From positions 164,886 to 228,885 of the forward strand of contig NW_002060955.1 in the NCBI RefSeq assembly GCF_000150275.1: 64,000 nucleotides of DNA. Direction: 5' to 3'. The translations under genes and the position numbers were made by a program. The notes beneath the pieces are model-generated. The model did no database searches. It saw only the letters and a program-made list of their open reading frames with translations, and was not told where the DNA came from. The stretch comes from Trichoplax adhaerens. Its lineage: Eukaryota > Placozoa > Uniplacotomia > Trichoplacea > Trichoplacidae. Of the stretch, positions 41,670 through 54,700 are shown in pieces; positions within the stretch are counted from its first letter, which is position 1, and the number at the start of each line of letters is the position of its first letter.

Positions 41670-42560
41670 GTGTTGAGTACATACAGTACAGTATTATGCT
41701 ACTACAGTGTCCTGTACTGTACACTGTAGTCGACAGTTGAGTACTGCTGACCGGTACAGAGTAAACTACGGAATGGAACGAAACGCGGATGCGCACTTTA
41801 GCTCCTCGCGGAATGCGCCTGCGTAGTTCGTTCATTCCGTAAAAGCGTGTAAAATACGAAACATGATAGTGATGATACTATACAGTACAAAGTACAGTAC
41901 GTGTACACAGTACTGTACTGTAGATCGATCCAGCATGGGTTAACAGCGATGAATACAGTACATGGCTGAAATGGCATACAATCGAGGATTCATTATGCAT
42001 ACTGTACCACATTCAAAGGAAATTGTTGGACTTGAAACTCAGCAATGACAATGTGGTATGCCATATTGCATAAAAAAGCATGTAAACCCATTTCAGCGAT
42101 GGACAGCACAGTTCTAGACTGGGATTCATACTGTAGCTGTTAACAGTACAGTACTGTACACTGTACAGTACAGTCTTAGACTAGATTACGTCATCGCGAG
42201 TACTTTAATCGAGACCAGTGCAAGGTCACACCCTTTTTCCGACAAATGATAATAATATTGATCACAGGTTGAATTAATAATGCAGTAGTAATCACTTTCT
42301 TCGGTAATAAGAAGCAAAGTGATTTCAATTTCCTCATCGAACTAACTTATCAATAGCGCTATACCGCTCTCCTCCCCATTGTGGCTAAAAATGAAGATGA
42401 AAAGAACAACCCATGAGACAAGAGGGATCTTTAAACCAGTGGTACGGTGCTGGTAGGACTAATCCCAAAATAGAGACGGACTTCAGCTGTGACCGTACAG
42501 TACAGTATAGACAACTTGACTGGCCTAACTCCACGTACAGTACTGTAATGTACTGTATAC
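41670..42560. repeat. Cluster of TACAGTACTGTA-type palindromes
   Basis: Runs built from GTAC, ACAGTAC and TACTGTA recur at about 41678-41717, 41880-41923, 42143-42174 and 42494-42558. The exact self-complementary 12-mer TACAGTACTGTA occurs at 42147-42158 and 42536-42547. Such density of one palindromic word is not seen elsewhere in the window. It could be a mobile-element end, a simple-repeat expansion or a protein-binding array. Confidence 0.7.
41768..41840. repeat. Imperfect inverted repeat (hairpin), 28-nt arms
   Basis: The left arm 41768-41795 (ACGGAATGGAACGAAACGCG...) and the right arm 41813-41840 (ending GTTCGTTCATTCCGT) are complementary over most of their length with a few mismatches and one bulge; the loop is 17 nt. 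Both arms are much richer in G+C and CpG than their surroundings. It sits inside the palindrome cluster and may be part of a small foldback or MITE-like element; no target-site duplication was identified. Confidence 0.7.
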
Positions 42561-43612
42561 AAAGTATGTTGAATCAATGCCATTCATAAACGATCAGCAG
42601 CAGCTGATCGAATTCAAAACTGGAACGATTTTGACTGTCAGAATTATGTTCAAGCTTTAATATTTTAGTTTCATCAATCGTTTATAACGTGCAATTGATT
42701 TACACAAAGAAATTTCATTCACATAGAGTTGTATGGTTATTGAATTCTTTGCATGTCTTGAAAAATAACCAATAAAAGGATTCAATTGAAATTTCTGATT
42801 GCTGAAAACGAAGAGAAAATCGCCAACGAAAATAATAACTTACTGCACGTAACTTGCTTGCTTTATTGCAAGATAAATCAAGAGTATTATATGTTTACTA
42901 ATCTACTATCGGTAAGATATCTGATCTACAGAACGGTATTCATGATGGCTGTGTACATACTATGGAGTGCATGAAACAAAGTGATCAAAATACGCTTATA
43001 CTGTACTTGCAGCATACACGTTGACGAGCAATGCACCTACAAGTACAATATAGGATACAGTGGGTTGAATTTTCATTATTCCTACAGTTATTTGTATCCA
43101 AGCAATATATATGTATTATTATTGTTTCTAGTACACGAGTAGATTTCCCCTTCAAAGAAACGGGGGCATATTCTACACCAAGCAATACATCAAAAGAAAA
43201 TTCACAGCTAGATTATCCTTCTATGTATGCTATGTATATTCAGTCGGTACACCAATCAGTATAATTAATCGACGTGACGGTGCCTAAGCGAGAATTATAT
43301 TACGCATACAAATATGGAAAACGATATATTTTATTACAGAAAAATTGTACATCGCAGCTACAAGAGTAGCACGTTAAGCATCATGCATTTATGGCTGATA
43401 CTATATAAAGTAGTAACTACTGGAACATTTGAGTCTCTGAATAGATAAGTCTTAATATTTTTATTACAACATATTATACTAGGCCTGTGAGTACGTAAAG
43501 AAAATCTATCACTGATTTGGCGTCATCCCTTTGGGCGAAATCAATTTTTTTTTTAAGCAGATGATTCATATAGTATCATCCGTATAGAAACTCTATGAAT
43601 TAAAGTAAAAAT

Positions 43613-45743
43613 TTATCTCTGCAACGAAACCTTATAATTTGTAGCAAATGTGTATAATGGTACAAATGGAGCTTTATTGTTATCGTCGCTTGTTTCTTCC
43701 AAGTTTTCTTCCTGCTGGCAAAAACCATCAATACATTCTATGTAGCTTAGCATTTGCGGTATCAATTTTGCTAAAATGAGCACACAGCAGAAAGTTAAGA
43801 ATCGATCAACTAAGATATTGAGGTATCATTCCAGTATCCGATAAAAACTTATCACTTTCACAGTGATGCGATACACGTAATAAAATTATTCTACCTTTAT
43901 TACAGCGTGTGGACGAATTGGAAGGTAAAATCTGCGAATCAGATGGTAGGCTTCCTGGTATAGAGGGCTGTAATGGTGATTCCGCTTGCGATTGGCATTG
44001 CATTTGCATAGGAACAGTTCCAATAATAAATGGCAAGGATATATGTAAGCAGTCGTCCGTAGAAACGATAGCAAACACCTTTTAAAGTCGAAGAGAAAAA
44101 ATCGATTATTAATTTTTACAAATTGTAAAATTTGTCCATGAATAACATATGCGTGTAACGTACAATATTCAGTAATAACACTCTGAATTAGAAATATATT
44201 GATTACTGGAAATACTGAAATAGATAATATATCATGTCTGTAAATTTATCAATTTTAGTGTAGCTTAAGCTAACTTCTTATACAAAAGAAAGTAGTTGAA
44301 AGAGAGCTACCTAGTACAGCTAATATCTCAGTTACGTAAAGTTCCATTATCAATCTGAAACTGCATTACCATTAGTTCATAAGTTACAGATATTAAACTG
44401 CTGGATTGGATGGTAGGTGGAACCGCAGGAAGATAAATAATTTCATTCTGCCAATTAAACAAATGGCCAGGTAAAACCTTGGAACGTGATTCATGTTCAT
44501 AATAGCATTTAATGGCTCTCTGCGAACGACCTAATGTCGACATATTTATTGGACGATTGTCAATATTATGTGAACTGATCATTCCTTTTGATAATTTATC
44601 ATAACGCTTCTTAACGCTTTGCAAAAATCACAACCAATCGAAGTGGTAGTTATACTGTACAATGAGTAAATGCATACCTTGGGCGAACCAGGTAACATAT
44701 CGAAATAATCTTAGCTTAATACAATCTACAGTTCTAGAAGATAGATTTTCACATTTCGCATCAAGTATAACTCCTTCGCCAGGACAATAACCGTTACGAT
44801 CAACACACGCCGTCAATTTAACTGGGCCCGATGAGCAGCAACACGTCCTTGGAAACTTTGTTTCATCTCCTTGAGGATATGGACGTTGCTTTAAAATATA
44901 TATGTAATAGATGATAGGCAATATTATAGTTGAAAAAAAAAATGAATAAGCCATCAGTTTGTAGCGGATTACGGCGCTACTAAATTCGTGATTGCCATCG
45001 TTTCTATCCAGTTGATATACACATAGATACAAAAAGTAATTATTATTCAGAAAATTACTAGAAAGTATTAATAGCTTACCGTCAAAGAAGCTTGATTGAT
45101 GTCAATACATTCAAGAACTGTAATCATCTTTGTTTGTGAATGTACAGGATTTTCTTCCTTTCTACTAATACTAGCAGTAATTTCATATCGAATATTACAA
45201 TTTGAGCCATGTTCAAAGGATGAAGGCATTCTTGCTTTCGTTGGTAATAGAAAATTAAAGTTATATTTATGCATTCCAGCACTTAAAATTAGATCTTTAT
45301 CGTCTCCATAAGCTACTTCCAGCAATTTCATAATTTGAATATATTTGAAAAATGATTAAAAAAGGGAAAGATGGATTAATATAACTATATTAGCCTAGTG
45401 TTTTAGTGTTATCTACATGTATTTAACGAGCGATATACTACACTAGATGTTTGTATAACTCACCATTACTCAATAAGTTTAAGCAATGATCTAAATATAC
45501 TTCCTCCTCGGTAAGAATTTCCGTATCCTGATGAGTTGTAGACTTATCGTCAGTATCATCTACAGAGGTTGTATGAGCAACTTCAATTTTAGTAAAAGAA
45601 CGGCCATAGATGCGAGCAGCAATACCATTTACTACCATGGCACTACTTAATTCAATAATAACGGTTCCAGTAATGCACTGATTAGAGAAGAAGACCGGTG
45701 GCTGCTTTGCTAACTTTATATCGAATGATAATAAATTTTCCAT
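43613..45743 (-). CDS. Gene G: alpha-arrestin with degenerate tail motif
   Basis: Six exons, in transcript order: 45743-45464, 45315-45080, 44888-44678, 44530-44370, 44078-43895 and 43770-43613; the joined frame is 409 residues. The N domain shows PPVFFSNQCITGTVIIEL and ARIYGRSFTKIE, then MPSSFEHGSNCNIRYEITA. Exon 3 (211 nt, one codon longer than usual) has QQRPYPQGDETK, TCCCSSGPVKL and DRNGYCPGEG. Exon 4 has PAVPPTIQSSS and ISVTYELM. Exon 5 has SLPFIIGTVP and then a Ser/Gln-rich linker. The last exon reads PQMLSYIECIDG where relatives have PPSYEEC, then FVPLYTFATNY; the prolines of PPxY are lost. The exon 2 acceptor is a tandem AAG-TAG site, so 45312 is an equally good start that removes one codon (408 residues). 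The exon 5 donor is G|GTAGAA; reading on instead ends at 43806 without the conserved tail. Confidence 0.9.
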
Positions 45744-48700
45744 TGCTATTGAAATCTATCGAGAACCTAATGAACGAATCATCGTCATTAAATTAAATTG
45801 ACATCAGTTACCACCAATTACGATACGAATACCAAAATGTACAGAAATACCAGTAAATTGTACACTGCTATCGATCTCAACTGTTTATCTTTCTATACAT
45901 GACGACAATATTTATCAAGTGATATTTGATACTCAGTAGAATAAAGATTTAAACGTAACTATAATGTCAGTAAAATGACCTTGTATTCACATTTAAAGTA
46001 ATTTTGCTATAAACCCATTGAAAAGGCAAATGTTTCTCATGATACGTTAATATTCCAAATGAACTAAAAATATCGTGGTAAGCATAATCTTCTAATAAGT
46101 AGCACCATAAACCAGCTTCTAAATATTGAGCTATTACTGCACTTTAGTTCAATCCAAATAATTTTTTAAGAAAGCAATAATTACCTCTATTTAGAAAATT
46201 GAATGTTTTTTTAATACATGCAAAGAAGATCAGATAATGTAAATCTGGTGACTTCATTCTCACAATGGATATCCAACAGAAATCCAATAAACACTTTAAT
46301 TTGAATTACTTTGTAATTGCTACATATTCTACTTTCTTCTATGTTCCCTGAGTAAAATAAATCCATCATTTTTATAATGCTTTGCTAAGACAGCCAGACA
46401 TTGCTGCAATAGTAATAACAGACTCTGTACAGAATCTAGAGCTTTAAGAGATATAGGATATTGACATATCCTCAATCACAGCAAAGGGCTAATTCGTAAA
46501 GAATATTCTCTATCTAGATAATGAAGTTGAGTTACCGTCATTGACTTTTGTTGCTACCTTACGCTACTTCTTATAACCAGCATGTTTTTTAATTAAAACT
46601 TAAATATCAAATCAATCGACAATTTATAACAATTCATTAACGATCTTGTTGATATAAATTTAATCGATGTAAATTTAGTACTTATCAATTAGGTAGAATC
46701 TTCAATTTCGTAGCAATCGGTTCTTACATTATCTGAGAGTGGATGTGGAAGGAGAATTTGGAGAATAATACCAATCCATTTTTAAAGATCTAGCGCTATA
46801 AGTCTCCATGATCCACGCATTATACTCTGTTGGAATCCCTTAACAGCGATATTAGATACCGCGTTCAACTAAAATTATCATCATTTTGTTGAGATTTAAT
46901 CATTTAATGTTATCATCCAATAGGCTTTACATCAATGAATCGGTAAAGAGAGTAATGACTTCTACGGTTGATAAATATTGAAAAACACTACTTGTTATGC
47001 CTTAACTACCATGGCGTTTGTAATTCGAGTATTGTGCTAGTCAACCTATAATGTGCAATCACATGATCTCTAATTGCAACATGTAAATAAACCTTTTATG
47101 GTACAGATTGAACAATCATAAACTTTTATTTGAATCACAATAATTTTCAAATAATGATGTAGATAATACAAAACTACTGATTTTATTTTACTACTTTAGT
47201 AGCAATGCAGTATATTAGCCACAGAGTAAAATTAATTCCTCGATGTGCAGATAATATCTTAGTCGAAATATCATTAACATAATACGTCTTCTAATGAGTA
47301 ATAGTCAATGCAACGAAATAAGACGATGTAGTACATTATAGGTTAGTGCATATAAGTATACGTTATTCGAAATTTGAATAAGAATCAAATTCTTTAACAT
47401 AAAATCTTGATTAATGCTAGTAGCTTCGGACTTTTAAATACACTACAGCAATTACAACTACCTAAAATAAGGCTAGCAGACTATCAACTAAATTGATGTG
47501 ATTAAATTTTATTGAGTAATTTACTAAGGCAGCTGTACTATGAGTCTCTGCTATTCCTTTTTAAGAATTCAAAGTTACATTAAGGTTTGCTACCTAGACA
47601 AAATAGATATTTATAAACTATTAGGTAGACGAAGATATTGTGGCTATAAATATATTAAGAAATACTGCTAAGTTGAAGATCGCAAATAGTAAGAAATGTG
47701 CGACTGGTATAAGGTAGTAACAGTTTTAATTTGTATTTAGATTATATCAGCAACAACTGGAAACTACCGGTATCTAATAAATTAGTTAGCTTGCAACTAA
47801 TCTCAGAAACCTTGTAAAATATCATCTCATCAGCCCTTTTGATACTATAAATGAAATACCTTGTAGTGCAGATTTATCTGTATCGTTGTTGATCATTGTC
47901 TCCAGTAATACAGGATTTGCAATAGCTTAGCACTTCGCCATTCTGGCTTAAAGGGCATCTTTTAATCCAGTCACGAGAATTACCGTACTCAAGTACCGTA
48001 GTTAAAGATTCAAGAAATTGAACTTATACTAACATGCAGGCAGGTAATGAAGTAGTTGCTAAATCAATCACTGCTTTGGAGAATCTACGTTTTACTAGAT
48101 TTTAATGTAGTTAAATTTTTCGAAACAGTCACTCAAGAGGTTTAAAAATTAATGATCTATACTTTCAAGTTAAATTGTACTTATTTGACAATCAATCGCA
48201 TTCTAAACAGTCGAAAAAAACTGGCAAACATAGTCTGTACCTATTAGCTGTAGTGGCTTATCTTTCAATAGATCAGCAGCACTGAAGATAACAAGAAATA
48301 TTGTTATGGACGGTACTAGCTTACGAATCTGATGACTAGAATACTACTGACACTTATCAGCAAACCTCTAAATATGATTAACTTGCATGAATGATTTACG
48401 ACATAATCCAAATATGAACAGTTAATATACGGTATAAAACAGTCTTTCTTCAGTTATTTAAGCAATCATCGTTTGCCTGCCTAGTTTTTTATTCCCGATA
48501 CACAAAATAATATCTTATACAATCATTTCTATAGCTAATCCGCGATAAAATTTAGGATAGATAAATAACTAATTTTTTAATTATATCCATGATATCGTGG
48601 TAGGATAAGCTATTATTGTTATTGAAGAAATCTTCCTTTAGAGACAGTATACATCCATGGAGCCAGTACTACCGAAAGAAGTTCAATTGTAAGTGTGTAA

Positions 48701-49381
48701 TTATCTGAGGTATTTTGATCTATTTATATACTAATAAAATAATTCTTTTAGATAAATCAGAAATAGTACTTTGTTGGTAGATACATGTTGTAATTGTCTG
48801 TGATAACTGCATTTGGTTAATTCAGTAATAACGTCATCGTATCTCTTGCTAATTTGATATACTAAATAGCGCAATTATTTATTGTTCATAAACCTTTTCA
48901 TGTTAACGATAATAACAAACACTGAGAAAATGGAATTAAGTAATATTTCAATTTAGACTATCATTTTGATTGAAATTTTAATGACGAATATAGAAAGCAA
49001 ATGATAAATATAATCTAGTATGACTAAGTTGGTAATATAACGATACTGTGGAGAGATCTTTAACAAATACTGAGCACATTTTTATGATAAAAGTTAACAA
49101 TTTAAAAATGCTTGGAATAAATTGCATAAATTCCAGTGTAAGCATAGTGATTTCAGCTAATTACAGTAGCTAAGAGATAGGAAAATACAGCGATATTATA
49201 GTATACAGTAAGGTGTTGTGAATTGAATCTGACCAAAATTCTCTACTAATCTGATCTACATTAAACGCACACTATAAAATATATAGCGATACATTTCATT
49301 CCATACATGAAATTTAAGTTACATTTAATAATTCATATTTTTCTTCTATCGACAAACTAGATATTACACATAGACTTCAAA
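45744..49381. other. Spacer between genes G and H, 3.6 kb
   Basis: AT-rich DNA upstream of gene G and downstream of gene H. No exon, RNA gene or clear repeat was recognised on either strand. Confidence 0.6.
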
Positions 49382-51767
49382 TTAATCATCTGTAGGTTCT
49401 AAAGTAATTTCTGTAGTATTCATCTCTACTTGAACATCTGATCGATCAACTATGATGCCTTGATCATTGGTCATTAAATCGTCGTAACTAGGGAGTTCCC
49501 GTGAGTCTACATAGGCATAAGAAAGGATTTTAATGATGTGAGTAAGTTTAAATATCAATATGTATCATCGCAAATCCATTAGCATAAAATAGCCTATAAG
49601 GACCTTGTCGATTTTGTATCCGCAATAGAGATGAACTTGATGTGGGCTGAGTAGTTACTTTGGAGTAAAAATGAAATCAAAATAAGGGTAAACTAACTTA
49701 TCTATACAAATAGAAGATACTTCTATAACCTGGAGGCGCTGATATTGGCAACTGGCTGAATATCTCCGTTGATTGGGATCTATTTTCTGAATGCAAAGGA
49801 AGTGTGCCAATAACAAATGGTACAGAAACTTCAATTTCACCGTTATAGCATGGCACTTTTACCGCAATCTATGGAAAGTTTAAACAATAAATATAATTAA
49901 TCAATGCAATCGAACTTTCATTTGCAGTTACTAGATATTTTTATAACTCCTTAATAATAATGCGTGAGCTTTGCAAAAGATATTAGGCAGACCTTTAATC
50001 TATAAGTCACGTTTATTATGTCAGCTGATGTGATAGAAGGTGGCATGGCTTTGATTTTTAGCTTGTAATTTTCCCATTTATATCTCCTTTGTCTATTAGT
50101 AACATGAGGTGATTTAAATGTAGAGCATATAACTTCTTTTTCTCGAGTAAAATCTAAGAAAAGCCGTTTAAATTGTTTAATTTGAAGTTTTAGTAAACAC
50201 TAATTCTATTTTATTCTAGTATACTAACACTACTCACTCTTAGCTTTCCAACGTATAAAGCGAATTAATATTGCAGTAATTTCTGGTAGAACCCAGTTTG
50301 ACATATTTTCGCATAAGACATTAAGGATGATATTATCGCCTGGGCAATAACCGGTATGATCTATCTTGGCGGTAAGCTTTACCAATGTCCGGAACCATAG
50401 AGGGTCGCAAATGGTACTTTGATTTAGCGTGGATTTTGATTCTTGCTAAGAAACAACATCTATTATTAACGATGTTCATCTTTACCACATTTACTTGTCG
50501 AAATTAATGCAAAATTTCTCATCTCTGAATTAATCATACTTTGATGCCATAATGCTCTAAGTCTATATCACTAATTACCGAATTGTATAATGCATGATCA
50601 CCTGAAAATTGATGTTCATTATTTCTCGCTATATTTAACTTAGAATAGCGATACAAATTACTTCCATCCTAAATTGGTAGATGAGATATCATACAGAATA
50701 TCCACTACATTTCAAGGCAAATATAGCATCTGAAAATCTAGAATTTGCAGTATTTGATATAAAGTAGATATCTGTATCCATCTTACGCAGATGTTGCAGA
50801 TAATTGTAGTCTACCGTTAGTACAATTAAAGCAGAAATCAAATTTCCCACAGAATAAAATTATCAATAGCTGAACATCTAAGTATTACCCTTCAGATTAT
50901 CAATTCATGTTTGATTACAATAATCATCTCACGTCTAGTATTACTGTTGATAGCAACATCTAATCGAACAAAATCCGCCTATTTTAAACTAAAAAACACA
51001 CTATAATACAGCATAAATCGGTTTAAGTCACTTCTTGTGGCATTGTGGGATAAACCGAAATGCCAAAAGCATGTCATCAAAAGTACTAACCGATAATTCT
51101 GGCTGCGTTACATCAACAGGTTCTATCACTATAATTTTAATGTCTTTAACTTCCTCTGGTTTTTCAGGGAGTACAACTCTAGCAAAGACTTTGTAGGAAA
51201 TTTTACAATTTTCTCCAAATACAAAGGAAGACGGTATTTTGATATTGTTAGGCAGTTCAAAGCTGAAATCAAACGTATGGTCACCAGTTTGCAGTATAGG
51301 AGATTCTCGTAAACTGGTGCGATTATCTGGGTTAAAATGCAGCAAGTAACATCAATTTGTAGGGATGGCATTCTATCCTTTATCTTATTAGCCGAAAATC
51401 TAAGGCAACTATTCAATGATTTGATCACTAGTTTAGAAAAGATTATTTTGCCATTGAAGTTTTCAATTATCGATCTAGCTGAAATAATCGACATTTTACC
51501 ACTTCCCCACGCTATTATTTCCTGATCCAGGTAGATTTCTTTTTCAGGACACGACCGCTGGTTTCGAGAATTACCAACATTACTATTAATCTCATCTCCA
51601 CGAAGCTTAATATAAGTAGAACCCTCTCCAAGAATACAAATATGTATTCCGCATACTCTGACAGGTGCTAACGGAGTGACAATCACATTGCCTGCCACTG
51701 ATTCACCAGGCAAGAAAAGGGCAGGATCCTTGTTTATATTGATATCCACTTTAATTGCTTTAACCAT
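49382..51767 (-). CDS. Gene H: divergent alpha-arrestin (MVK subtype) with LPSY motif
   Basis: Six exons, in transcript order: 51767-51500, 51326-51091, 50445-50238, 50153-49993, 49868-49730 and 49506-49382; the joined frame is 378 residues. The N domain reads MVKAIKVDININKDPALF, then PGESVAGNVIV and IHICILGEGSTYIK, with LGE where A-G have YGR. Exon 2 has IPSSFVFGENCKISYKV. Exon 3 has lost the cysteine cluster (STICDPLWF) but keeps DHTGYCPGDN. Exon 4 has AMPPSITSAD and INVTYRLK. Exon 5 has VPFVIGTLPL. The tail has ELPSYDDL in place of PPSY, then mostly acidic residues to the stop. LPxY can substitute for PPxY in some Nedd4 partners, so ligase binding may persist. Two junctions are unusual: the exon 3 donor splits after A (AAG A|GTGAGT), and the exon 4 donor is the poor GTCTGC, chosen because it gives the standard 161-nt exon and keeps frame. 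It pairs with gene I by sequence. Confidence 0.87.
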
Positions 51768-54700
51768 GATGAGCTTCCTTTACCACAGTAAAATAGTATA
51801 AAAAAGATTTATCAGAGGTAAATGCACTGCAGATAAGATCTCTCATACATATTATGTGGTCATTTTAAGCAGAATAAATTGTTCATCTCATATTGCTTGT
51901 GAGTAATACGCTCTGATTACAATCATCGACTTTCTAATAGAGAAACATCATTATGAAAAGATGCAATTCTTATCCGATAAATGATTAAAAATGGATTCTT
52001 CATGCTTTAGCTAGTCTACTGTAGCTTCAATAAACTAATATCTATATTTTCCCAAGCTCGTTTACATGCAATGCTAAATAAAAATGAATCGGAGCAATTA
52101 TTGATAAAACTAGTTGGAAGAGTTTAATTCTTTATAACGAGAAATATCCCTTAAGTTAGCAATATACTAATTCCCGGAAAGTCTTTCTAGATAATTTATA
52201 TTAAAATTGAATTAGTCCACCTTTGCTTTCAGTAATTCTAAATCATTCGAGCATCATCGATAATGACTTGAGAATGTAATGACTGAAGTACAATTACAAA
52301 GAAAACTGCAAGTAGAGCCGACCGCTAGCGCTAATAAAAGCAACATTTGTTTTAGAAATGGATACATTCTCAAATCATCCATATTGATTTAATAAGCATT
52401 TTTAGGTGATAATGTGCATGCTCAAGTAACAGATCCTAGATTATATTATCAACTAAAACAAGTATTGGTGTACTGATAATTGAAAAGTAGGAAGTTTCAA
52501 AGTAATTTCGTGAGCATTGTGATCTACGAAGGAATTAATCAGGTTGATAAATTTATACACTACAAGACTAATAATAAAATTTAGATTTAGTGATCTCGTT
52601 GAAAGAAGTAGAAACTCAAATTTAGAATTGTATATTGATCTCTGATCCTCGTATTAAATTTGACGCCGTAATTGATCAACATCAGTTTTGGATATGAAAT
52701 ACTTAGGATAAGCCTTATTCAACATATCAACAACAATATCGATGAAGCTGCTGTTTATAGCAATTTAGACTGTCTATAAAAGTGATTTAATGGTTCATAG
52801 CAATAATGATCCGTACTAAATCAATCCATCCACAAGCTTGATGTGGCTTAATATTGCTTCTCAAAAATGGTATCAAAAATGCTTTCTATCAGCAAATTTG
52901 ACCACCAGCCTTATCGTTTATAGACTTACCGACTAGATTCACTAAATTTTTCCGATTGATAAAAACATCAGTATTAGTAAGATGAGACTCGAAGAAAGCA
53001 ACAGCATACAAGGTCAGAATACACAATATTGACTGTAAATTGTCAGAAGGGACTAATTTGATACATTTTGTAAGGGCTAAGACGGAACTATAAATAGCAT
53101 CGACAATTGTTAAATTTAGAAGACCAATGCATATAGCAGGGCGTCAACAATTTGGATAAAAGGATCATTAAATATTCATTGTATAGAATTAATAGCTATA
53201 AGAATGTTGATATCCGATACTCTTGAACCAAGATACGTACAATCAAAAGTTTTGCTATTTGCCGACCAATATACCAAAGGGTCACCGATTGTGCGTAATG
53301 ATTCAAAATAAATGGATTTCCATTGCTCACTTTTTAATCTTAGTCCGAAAGAGCTAATTGTAACTGCATGTATAAAGCTATTACAACGTATCAACTCTGT
53401 TAGCTGATATATTCATACATGGAATACTATAACTTAGGTTCAGGTACCTACTTTAATCCAACAAGAAATTACCTAAACTTTGAGAATTTTATCTAACTGC
53501 AAATTGGCTAAACCTCCGAATGAAAATATTGTATCACTATCAATTTTACCTTACCAAATCGAGCATAAAATACTATAGTATGGAGTTATTGTTTTAGATT
53601 TTTGTATACTTACAAAATAGCTATAGCTTATCAATTGTTACGATCATTGGATACTAAGGAGGTTTAGGGTTCTCACAGGAAATACAAACACTCTTTTGAT
53701 CATAGAAATATAGTCTACTCATAATGCACCAAAAGATAATATGCTACTCATAAAACTGTATTATACAATACTCTTAGTATAAATAGTGTTACGTTACTAC
53801 AGGTAACTATTAGAACATAACACTACGATTAGAAGTACTTATCATCAATTATTTTAAGATTATAGTTAAAAGTCTATGATATGTTAGTCAGGTATGCTAA
53901 TTAATTACTTGCCGATAAGCTGTGAAAACACTAAATAGAATTACTACATTAGCAGTATTCTCTGTTCGATACAGGACTGCATTAATGCACTGCACCACTG
54001 TAAAGTTGTAGCATAGCTTTTATGATATAAACCATCTGGCGAGCATTTTGCAATGTAAATATAGAAATTACACCTTTAATCTATTTCATTCGTCACTCTC
54101 TTTGAATAAATAATTATAAAATCCTTACTTCTATGAGTTGAAATATAATATCATTAACTAGCCTATCAAGGCGCAATGAAAACAATCCTAATAATGTTTG
54201 AATACTCTATCTATAATACAATAGCTGATAGCACTAGAAACTAATTTAATAATACAATTACCTGTACTATGGTACTCATGAATTCGGCCATCAATCCAAG
54301 AGCGGATATTGTATGTTATTCAATACCGTAGCATATATAATTATAACGAACTAATTTATATTACTTTTGTGATACAGCTTGCAGACAATCGGTCAAGATA
54401 ATAATTATAATTAGTACAATTGGTGATTTTTAATCGTATTCTACTACTATTACATGCTCCAAAAATTTTTTAATTACGAAAGGTGATAGTATTTTAAGAA
54501 ATTTGCTATATAGCTTGGAAATAATCAATAAGAAAATAGAAAAGTCATGGATTTTATTCGCATCCTACTGCGGTTACATACTCAGTAAACTGCTAAATAA
54601 TAACTAGATATGATGTAAATTATCCATGAAATTAAATTTTTAATACATTATACGGCTAGATAACGCTTTAGCAGATACAGTGTCCATGAATTGCTATCGT

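Larger units (their letters stand above)
38944..43612. other. Spacer between genes F and G, 4.7 kb, with an atypical GC-richer zone
   Basis: The first 1.3 kb upstream of gene F is ordinary AT-rich DNA that should include its promoter. From about 40.3 to 42.6 kb the sequence is visibly less AT-rich and has more CpG. It contains the palindrome cluster and hairpin listed separately, as well as open frames with no known domain (for example 41583-41371 on the - strand, with hydrophobic segments). Broken coding-like runs lie around 41.0-41.2 kb on the - strand. A possible poly(A) signal for gene G (TTTATT on +) lies at 43330-43335. I cannot assign a gene here. Confidence 0.5.

Noticed and set aside
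43031-43264. + strand frame ending TRVDFPFKETGAYS...SMYAMYIQ as a terminal arrestin exon
   Set aside because: The end faintly recalls the FAPMYAY block, and a TTTCTAG acceptor precedes it, but no upstream + strand exons exist between F and G, and the phase does not fit the family.
43806-43894. Unspliced 3' end of gene G exon 5 as the protein terminus
   Set aside because: Splicing at 43895 to 43770 gives the family tail (IECIDG, FVPLYTF) with correct phase; the read-through has no family similarity.
51129-51767. Single 212-codon open frame as the gene H product
   Set aside because: It reads through the exon 1 donor at 51499/51500. Only the first 89 codons resemble arrestin, and splicing to 51326 restores the conserved N-domain continuation in another phase.
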